Origin: Streptomyces mesophilus
GTDB lineage: Bacteria > Actinomycetota > Actinomycetes > Streptomycetales > Streptomycetaceae
Length of the DNA stretch: 35,686 nt
Assembly (NCBI RefSeq): GCF_011044995.1
Contig: NZ_JAAKZW010000059.1
Coordinates: 1 to 35,686 of the forward strand
Reading direction: 5' to 3'
Shown here: one piece after another, positions 31,392-35,686 of the stretch
How the letters are laid out: every line of letters begins with the position of its first letter
Numbering within the stretch: the stretch's first letter is position 1
The notes under the pieces: generated by a model
Database searches by the model: none
Seen by the model: the letters and a program-made list of their open reading frames with translations, nothing else
What the model was told of the DNA's origin: nothing
Position numbers and translations under genes: made by a program

Positions 31392-31712
31392 CTAGCCCCT
31401 TCGGCGGCGCGATCCCAGGGCCAGCAGCCCCACGACCCCCACCACGAGCAGCGCCACCGGCACCACCCGTTCCAAGCGCGGTGCGCCGTCACCGTCGACG
31501 AACTGCGCCTTCACCTCGCTGACCGCCCGGTTCGCGCTCACATACGCGCGGCCGAGGCTCTGGTCGACACCGCCGACGAAACGGGCCTTCGCATCCCCGA
31601 CGATCGTCTTCGGATGCATCCGCACCCCGATCTCGTCCAGGGTCTCGGCCAGCTGGCTGCGCCGCCGCTTGATGTCCGCCTCGATCTCAGCGGGGGTCCT
31701 GGCATCCGACAC
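31392..31712 (-). CDS. DUF3618-family protein
   Basis: This is a 106-residue protein: a hydrophilic N-terminal part with the family hallmark ARTPAEIEADIKRRRSQLAE (an ~30-residue helix), then KTIVGDAKARFVGG, one C-terminal transmembrane segment (VVPVALLVVGVVGLLALG) and a basic end, SRRRRG. This is the usual form of DUF3618 proteins, which sit in the cytoplasmic membrane. The GTG at 31712 follows ACGGAGG at eight bases. It is divergent from bcp across 129 bp. The function is unknown. Confidence 0.85.
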   Translation of the reverse strand: MSDARTPAEIEADIKRRRSQLAETLDEIGVRMHPKTIVGDAKARFVGGVDQSLGRAYVSANRAVSEVKAQFVDGDGAPRLERVVPVALLVVGVVGLLALGSRRRRG

Positions 31713-31841
31713 CGCGCCGCCTCCGTAATGTCGTACGTCTCTGGGAAGAGACAGTCTGTCAGTTCCCACGACCCGGTACCTCACGGCAGCCCCGTTACGC
31801 TCATTGCGTACCGATCCCGACCGCATCGAGGAGTCCGACCG

Positions 31842-32309
31842 ATGAGCGAGCGCCTGCAGCCCGGCGACACCGCCCCCGCCTTCACCCTGCCCGACGCGGA
31901 CGGCAACGAGGTCTCCCTCGCCGCGCACAAGGGCCGCAAGGTCATCGTCTACTTCTACCCGGCGGCCCTGACCCCCGGCTGCACCAAGCAGGCCTGCGAC
32001 TTCACGGACAACCTCGACGCGCTCACCACCGCGGGCTACGACGTCATCGGCGTCTCGCCGGACAAGCCGGAGAAGCTCGCGAAGTTCCGCGACAAGGAGA
32101 GCCTCAAGGTCACGCTGGTCGGCGACCCGTCGAAGGAAACCCTCGAGGCCTACGGCGCCTTCGGCGAGAAGAAGCTCTACGGCAAGGTCGTCACGGGCGT
32201 CATCCGCTCGACGATCGTCGTCGACGAGGACGGCAAGGTCGAGCACGCCTTCTACAACGTGAAGGCAACGGGCCACGTCGCCAAGATCATGCGGGACCTG
32301 GGGGTCTGA
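31842..32309 (+). CDS. bcp: Thiol peroxidase, Bcp/PrxQ type
   Basis: This is a 155-residue peroxiredoxin that reduces hydroperoxides with thioredoxin as donor. The peroxidatic Cys is C47 (LTPGCTKQAC) and the resolving Cys is C52, five residues on, as in PrxQ with its intramolecular disulfide. VYFYPAALTPGC, VIGVSPDKPEKLAKFRDK and RSTIVVDEDGKVEHAFYNVKATGHV complete the family pattern. The ATG at 31842 has GAGGAG upstream. It is divergent from the DUF3618 gene; a short inverted repeat (GTCTCT/AGAGAC at 31737-31752) lies between them. Confidence 0.95.
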   Translation: MSERLQPGDTAPAFTLPDADGNEVSLAAHKGRKVIVYFYPAALTPGCTKQACDFTDNLDALTTAGYDVIGVSPDKPEKLAKFRDKESLKVTLVGDPSKETLEAYGAFGEKKLYGKVVTGVIRSTIVVDEDGKVEHAFYNVKATGHVAKIMRDLGV

Positions 32310-32390
32310 GAACCCTCTCGATCGGTCCGTGGCTCCCCCGTAGACTGACCGGGCGGGTGTGCGCCGAACCGGCGCGATGCCCGCTTTGTC

Positions 32391-32474
32391 GCGGTCGTGG
32401 TGGAATTGGCAGTCACGTCAGGTTTAGGTCCTGGTGGGAGAAATCCCGTGAGGGTTCGAGTCCCTCCGACCGCA
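32391..32474 (+). tRNA. tRNA-Leu (anticodon UAG)
   Basis: An 84-nt class II tRNA. The acceptor stem is GCGGTCG/CGACCGC, the D stem GTG/CAC, the anticodon stem TCAGG/CCTGG and the loop TTTAGGT, giving anticodon TAG at 32425-32427. It has a long variable arm (GGGA/TCCC stem) as in leucine tRNAs, and a T-arm of GAGGG-TTCGAGT-CCCTC. CCA is not encoded. It reads CUA and related leucine codons and is not the bldA tRNA, which would carry UAA. Confidence 0.97.
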
Positions 32475-32479
32475 CGCAC

Positions 32480-32513
32480 AAAGGGCGCTCCCGTAGTAGA
32501 GGGAGCGCCCTTT
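32480..32513. terminator. Terminator between the tRNA and the PTS gene
   Basis: A 13-bp perfect inverted repeat (32480-32492 with 32501-32513, arms AAAGGGCGCTCCC and complement, 8-nt loop). It lies 6 bp after tRNA-Leu and before the stop of the convergent PTS EIIC gene, and is suited to both. Confidence 0.9.
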
Positions 32514-32543
32514 GCCGTTGGCAGGACTCGTACTCGGCGGTGC

Positions 32544-33842
32544 CTACGCCTTGGTGTTCTCCTGCTCCAAGGCCTCCGCCTCCTCCTCCGGCTCGCGGCC
32601 GGGCGTCTTGATGTCCCACTTCGTGATCGCGAAGCGGAAGACCGCGTAGTAGACGACCGCGAAGGCGAGGCCGATCGGGATGATCAGCCAGGGTTTCGTC
32701 GCCAGGCTCCAGTTGATGCCGTAGTCGATCAGGCCGGCCGAGAAGCTGAAGCCGTCCTTGACGCCGAGCGCCCAGGTCACCGCCATCGAGACACCGGTGA
32801 GGACCGCGTGGATCGCGTACAGGACCGGCGCGAGGAAGACGAAGGAGTACTCGATCGGTTCGGTGATGCCGGTGACGAACGAGGTCAGGGCGAGGGAGAA
32901 CATCATGCCGCCGACGACCTTGCGGCGTTCGGGGCGGGCGCAGTGGACCATGGCGAGGCAGGCCGCGGGGAGGGCGAACATCATGATCGGGAAGAAGCCG
33001 GTCTGGTAGATGCCCGCGCTGGGGTCGCCGCTGAGGAACATGTTGATGTCGCCGTGTACGACGGTGCCGTCGGGCTTGGTGAACGAGCCGAACTGGAACC
33101 ACAGCGGGACGTTGAGGAACTGGTGGAGGCCGATGACGAGGAGGGCGCGGTTGGCGAGGCCGAAGATGCCGGAGCCCCAGGCGCCGAGGCTCTCGAGCCA
33201 GTTGGAGAAGCTTTCGAGGGCGTCACCGATGGCCGGCCAGATCCAGAGGCACAGCGCGGCGAAGAGGATGGCGACGAACGCCATGATGATCGGGACGAGC
33301 CGGCGGCCGTTGAAGAAGCCGAGCCAGGAGACGAGCTTGGTGCGGTGGTAGCGGACCCAGAACCAGGAGGCGAGCAGGCCCATGATGATGCCGCCGAAGA
33401 CGCCTGGGTTCTGGTAGGTGAAGGCGGTGACGGCGCCGTCTGCGGCCTGGCAGCCGGTGGCGACGGCGGTGGCTCCGTCGGCGCAGTCGACGGGGAATTG
33501 GCGCAGGACTCCTCGGTAGACGAGGAAGCCGGCGACCGCGGCGAGGGCGGTGGAGCCGTCCGCCTTTTTGGCCATGCCGATGGCGACGCCGATGCAGAAG
33601 AGCAGGGGAAGGCCGAGGTCGGCGTCGAGGAGGGCGCCGCCCGCGCCGGCGAAGACCTTGGCTACGTTGGTCCAGCCGAGGCCGTCGGCGCCGAAGACGT
33701 CGGGCTGGCCGAGCCGGTTGACGATGCCGGCTGCGGGGAGCACGGCGATCGGCAGCTGGAGGCTGCGTCCCATCTTCTGGAGCCCTTGGAAGAAGTTGCT
33801 CCAGGGGCTTGGCCGCGGTGCGGCTGCAGCGTTCGCGCTCAT
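32544..33842 (-). CDS. nagE2: PTS transporter subunit EIIC, N-acetylglucosamine type
   Basis: This is a 432-residue membrane component of the glucose/GlcNAc phosphotransferase family, taking up and phosphorylating the sugar together with the EIIB protein encoded divergently. Features include about ten hydrophobic segments, SLQLPIAVLPAAGIVNRLGQ at the N-terminus, GLFNGRR-like WLGFFNGRRLVPI, and the substrate-binding motif GITEPIEYSFVFLAPVLYAIHA. The start ATG at 33842 has GGAGGAAG upstream. It lacks fused EIIA or EIIB domains, as in Streptomyces NagE. A DasR-like operator lies 42 bp upstream. The symbol nagE2 follows the S. coelicolor arrangement from memory; that species has two EIICs beside nagF, while only one is here. 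Confidence 0.88.
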   Translation of the reverse strand: MSANAAAAPRPSPWSNFFQGLQKMGRSLQLPIAVLPAAGIVNRLGQPDVFGADGLGWTNVAKVFAGAGGALLDADLGLPLLFCIGVAIGMAKKADGSTALAAVAGFLVYRGVLRQFPVDCADGATAVATGCQAADGAVTAFTYQNPGVFGGIIMGLLASWFWVRYHRTKLVSWLGFFNGRRLVPIIMAFVAILFAALCLWIWPAIGDALESFSNWLESLGAWGSGIFGLANRALLVIGLHQFLNVPLWFQFGSFTKPDGTVVHGDINMFLSGDPSAGIYQTGFFPIMMFALPAACLAMVHCARPERRKVVGGMMFSLALTSFVTGITEPIEYSFVFLAPVLYAIHAVLTGVSMAVTWALGVKDGFSFSAGLIDYGINWSLATKPWLIIPIGLAFAVVYYAVFRFAITKWDIKTPGREPEEEAEALEQENTKA

Positions 33843-33883
33843 GGGCTTCCTCCGGAATAGGCCTGGCTCGGCGGCCGTTGTAG

Positions 33884-33899
33884 ATTGGTGTAGACCAGT
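33884..33899. promoter_or_regulatory. DasR (dre) operator candidate
   Basis: ATTGGTGTAGACCAGT matches about 14 of 16 positions of the DasR consensus, with perfect arms around TGG and ACCA. It lies between divergent EIIC and EIIB genes, where DasR is known to control GlcNAc uptake in Streptomyces. No second site was seen by eye near the EIIB start. Confidence 0.8.
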
Positions 33900-34079
33900 G
33901 AGGGACCGGCGTCGGCGCCCGCGCGGACACCCCGCGCGTACTCCGATGATCGACATCATTCGGTACGCCGGTAATGACCGCCCGTGAAGATGGGCCAACC
34001 GTGCGTTACCGTGTCAAAACGGACCAATGGTGGGCCGGCCGTCGCTTGCGAGAGCGCGCGAAAGATCAGGGAGAAAGAC

Positions 34080-34313
34080 ATGGCCACGAAGGCTGAGAAG
34101 ATCGTTGCCGGCCTCGGCGGTATCGACAACATCGAGGAGGTCGAGGGCTGCATCACGCGCCTGCGGACCGAGGTTGTCGACGCCAGCAAGGTCGACGAGG
34201 CCGCCCTCAAGGCCGCCGGCGCCCACGGTGTCGTGAAGATGGGCACCGCGATCCAGGTCGTCATCGGCACGGACGCCGACCCGATCGCCGCGGACATCGA
34301 AGACATGATGTGA
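34080..34313 (+). CDS. nagF: PTS EIIB component, N-acetylglucosamine/glucose type
   Basis: This 77-residue stand-alone EIIB domain passes phosphate from EIIA to the sugar bound in EIIC. C24 in EVEGCITRLR is the phosphorylated Cys. VVKMGTAIQVVIGTDADPIAADIEDMM is the standard C-terminal part. The ATG at 34080 has GGGAGAAAG upstream. It is divergent from the EIIC gene across 237 bp that hold the DasR-like site. The gene lies upstream of rph with a terminator between. The symbol is by analogy with S. coelicolor. Confidence 0.88.
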   Translation: MATKAEKIVAGLGGIDNIEEVEGCITRLRTEVVDASKVDEAALKAAGAHGVVKMGTAIQVVIGTDADPIAADIEDMM

Positions 34314-34346
34314 GCGACTGAGCTCGCCGAGCCCCCGGGCTCACCC

Positions 34347-34382
34347 GAAGGCCCTGATCCGGACGACCGGATCGGGGCCTTC
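34347..34382 (+). terminator. Terminator after the EIIB gene
   Basis: A 15-bp stem (34347-34361 with 34368-34382, one G-T pair, 6-nt loop; arms GAAGGCCCTGATCCG and complement) lies 33 bp past the EIIB stop. It ends the short transcript ahead of rph. Confidence 0.85.
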
Positions 34383-34406
34383 ACGCATGCCGATAGGCTC
34401 GAGGGC

Positions 34407-35141
34407 ATGTCTCGTATCGACGGCCGCACCGCCGAATCCCTCCGCCCCGTCACCATCGAACGCGGATGGAGCAAGCACGCCGAAGGCTCCGTACTCGTCT
34501 CCTTCGGTGACACCAAAGTCTTCTGCACCGCCTCCGTCACCGAAGGCGTCCCGCGCTGGCGCAAGGGCAGCGGCGAGGGCTGGGTCACCGCCGAGTACTC
34601 GATGCTGCCGCGCTCCACGAACACCCGCGGCGACCGTGAGTCCGTACGGGGCAAGATCGGCGGCCGTACCCACGAGATCTCCCGCCTGATCGGCCGCTCG
34701 CTGCGCGCCGTCGTCGACTACAAGGCGCTCGGCGAGAACACCATCGTCCTCGACTGCGACGTCCTGCAGGCCGACGGCGGCACCCGTACCGCGGCCATCA
34801 CCGGCGCGTACGTGGCCCTCGCCGACGCCGTCGCCTGGGCCCAGGGCAAGAAGCTGATCAAGCACGGGCGCAAGCCGCTCACCGACACGGTCTCCGCCGT
34901 CTCCGTCGGCATCGTGGGCGGCGTGCCGCTGCTCGACCTCTGTTACGAGGAGGACGTCCGCGCCGAGACCGACATGAACGTGGTCTGCACCGGCGACGGC
35001 CGTTTCATCGAGGTGCAGGGCACCGCCGAGGCCGCGCCGTTCGCGCGCGACGAGCTCAACGCACTGCTCGACCTGGCGGTCGCCGGCTGCGACGAACTCG
35101 CCGCGCTGCAGCGCAAGGCGCTCGAGCAGACGCTCGGCTGA
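34407..35141 (+). CDS. rph: Ribonuclease PH
   Basis: This 244-residue phosphorolytic 3'-to-5' exoribonuclease trims tRNA 3' ends. The family blocks are clear: RPVTIERGWSKHAEGSVLVSFGDT at the N-terminus, EGWVTAEYSMLPRSTNTRGDRE with the phosphate-binding Arg, RTHEISRLIGRSLRAV, LDCDVLQADGGTRTAAITGA, and the C-terminal EVQGTAEAAPFAR. The length is normal. The ATG at 34407 has only a weak GAGGG upstream. It is a single-copy housekeeping gene, and its position beside PTS genes and a lipoprotein gene matches Streptomyces synteny as I remember it. Confidence 0.96.
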   Translation: MSRIDGRTAESLRPVTIERGWSKHAEGSVLVSFGDTKVFCTASVTEGVPRWRKGSGEGWVTAEYSMLPRSTNTRGDRESVRGKIGGRTHEISRLIGRSLRAVVDYKALGENTIVLDCDVLQADGGTRTAAITGAYVALADAVAWAQGKKLIKHGRKPLTDTVSAVSVGIVGGVPLLDLCYEEDVRAETDMNVVCTGDGRFIEVQGTAEAAPFARDELNALLDLAVAGCDELAALQRKALEQTLG

Positions 35142-35242
35142 CACCGGCCGCGCAACCGTGCACGCCCTGCCGGGCGTTCTAAGGGTTACGGGCGTACGGC
35201 AAGCCGCCGTGCGCCCGTCCGCCAAAGGGGAGGAACCGTTCC

Positions 35243-35629
35243 ATGGCCTCGCGCCACCGCCGTATCGCTCTGGCAGCCGCCAGCGCCGCGCTGCTCACGC
35301 CGTTCGTCATCGGCTGCAGCGCCATCGACAAGGCGCTCGACTGCGCCCAGACCGCGAGCGCCGTCGCCCAGAGCGCCTCCGACCTGCAGCAGGCCGTTCA
35401 GGACGCGGCCGAGAACCCGCTCGAAGCGGACAAGGCCCTGGACCAGATCGACAAGAACCTCGACGAGATCACCGACAAGACCGACAACACGGATGTCGGC
35501 AAGGCGGTCGACGACATCTCGGCCGCGGTGGACAACGTCCGCCAGGCGATCAAGGACGGCGACCCGACGCCGGATGTCGGGCCGGTGGTCGACGCGACGG
35601 GTGAGCTGACGAAGGCCTGCTCGCCGTAA
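35243..35629 (+). CDS. Small lipoprotein
   Basis: This is a 128-residue exported protein. The signal peptide MASRHRRIALAAASAALLTPFVIGC ends in the lipobox V-I-G-C25, so the mature protein would be lipid-anchored at Cys25. The mature part is helical and Ala/Asp-rich (QSASDLQQAVQDAAENPLEADKALDQIDKNLDEITDK), resembling a coiled coil. Two more Cys are at about 34 and 126. It lies downstream of rph on the same strand with 101 bp between. I recognise no family; such short helical lipoproteins recur in Streptomyces near rph. Confidence 0.85.
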   Translation: MASRHRRIALAAASAALLTPFVIGCSAIDKALDCAQTASAVAQSASDLQQAVQDAAENPLEADKALDQIDKNLDEITDKTDNTDVGKAVDDISAAVDNVRQAIKDGDPTPDVGPVVDATGELTKACSP

Positions 35630-35686
35630 GCGCGTGGGTGCGGGGCGGGTGGTGAGGGTGGCCGCCGGGTGCGGGTGGGTGGCGCC
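35630..35686. other. G-rich stretch at the window end
   Basis: The last 57 bp are strongly G-rich on the plus strand, with many GGG and GGGG runs (GGGTGCGGGGCGGGTGG). This could form a G-quadruplex, but the window ends here and no gene is visible. Confidence 0.4.

Noticed and set aside
32391..32474. tRNA-Leu as bldA or as an integration site
   Set aside because: The anticodon is UAG rather than UAA, and no integrase gene or tRNA-fragment repeat was seen near it.
34018..34035. Second DasR site near the EIIB start (GGACCAATGGTG)
   Set aside because: The palindrome ACCA-A-TGGT has the opposite orientation to the TGGTCTAGACCA consensus and lacks its CTAG centre.

Overview
This window is high-GC chromosomal DNA from an actinomycete, almost certainly a Streptomyces. 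The base composition, frequent GTG starts, GTGA start/stop overlaps, an LAxTG wall-anchored protein with a class E sortase, rare TTA codons, and a DasR-type operator next to N-acetylglucosamine PTS genes all fit. About 40 genes are packed on both strands, and most of the window looks like ordinary chromosome. No prophage, IS element, rRNA or CRISPR array was seen.

Region by region. 1-2830: a small catabolic unit on the minus strand, with a GntR/UTRA regulator, an HpnW-like FAD oxidoreductase and a phosphonatase-like HAD hydrolase, pointing to breakdown of an aminophosphonate. A near-palindromic GntR-type operator lies in front of the two enzymes. 2860-4460: a secreted, D/S/T-repeat protein ending in an LAKTG sorting signal. 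4468-7174: a ROK repressor divergent from a Gfo/Idh/MocA dehydrogenase and a UPF0303 protein. 7267-11216, minus strand: a fumarylacetoacetate-hydrolase-family enzyme, a YidC/Oxa1 paralogue with a small partner protein, and a DUF3311/sodium:solute symporter pair. 11287-12797: an ECF (SigE-family) sigma factor, with a TTA codon, overlapped by a membrane-anchored partner. 12823-13656: a class E sortase, the probable enzyme for the LAKTG protein. 13850-16195: a SEC-C protein, then a Vsr nicking endonuclease and a small McrA-like HNH nuclease, a likely imported defence/repair pair without a methyltransferase. 16278-18252: a GNAT acetyltransferase preceded by an overlapping 48-codon ORF, then an NmrA-like reductase. 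18345-24805: an MFS transporter (with a TTA codon), a DUF445 protein, a secreted SGNH hydrolase and two unknown proteins meeting stop-to-stop. 24879-28307: a DUF1707/LiaF-like protein and a three-gene ABC-2 exporter. 28493-35629: a class A penicillin-binding protein with a Q/G-rich tail, a lone GroES-like protein, a DUF3618 protein, Bcp peroxiredoxin, tRNA-Leu(UAG), GlcNAc PTS EIIC and EIIB, RNase PH and a small lipoprotein. From memory, the last block resembles the S. coelicolor region around rph and nagF/nagE, but here with one EIIC gene.

The points most worth a second look are the aminophosphonate-type operon with its DasR-like operator, the orphan Vsr/HNH pair, the 48-codon ORF coupled to the acetyltransferase, three separate places where a gene's 3' end or stop-codon context is tandemly repeated, and TTA codons placing a sigma factor and a transporter under possible bldA control. 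All functions are read from sequence motifs and gene context. No database search was run.
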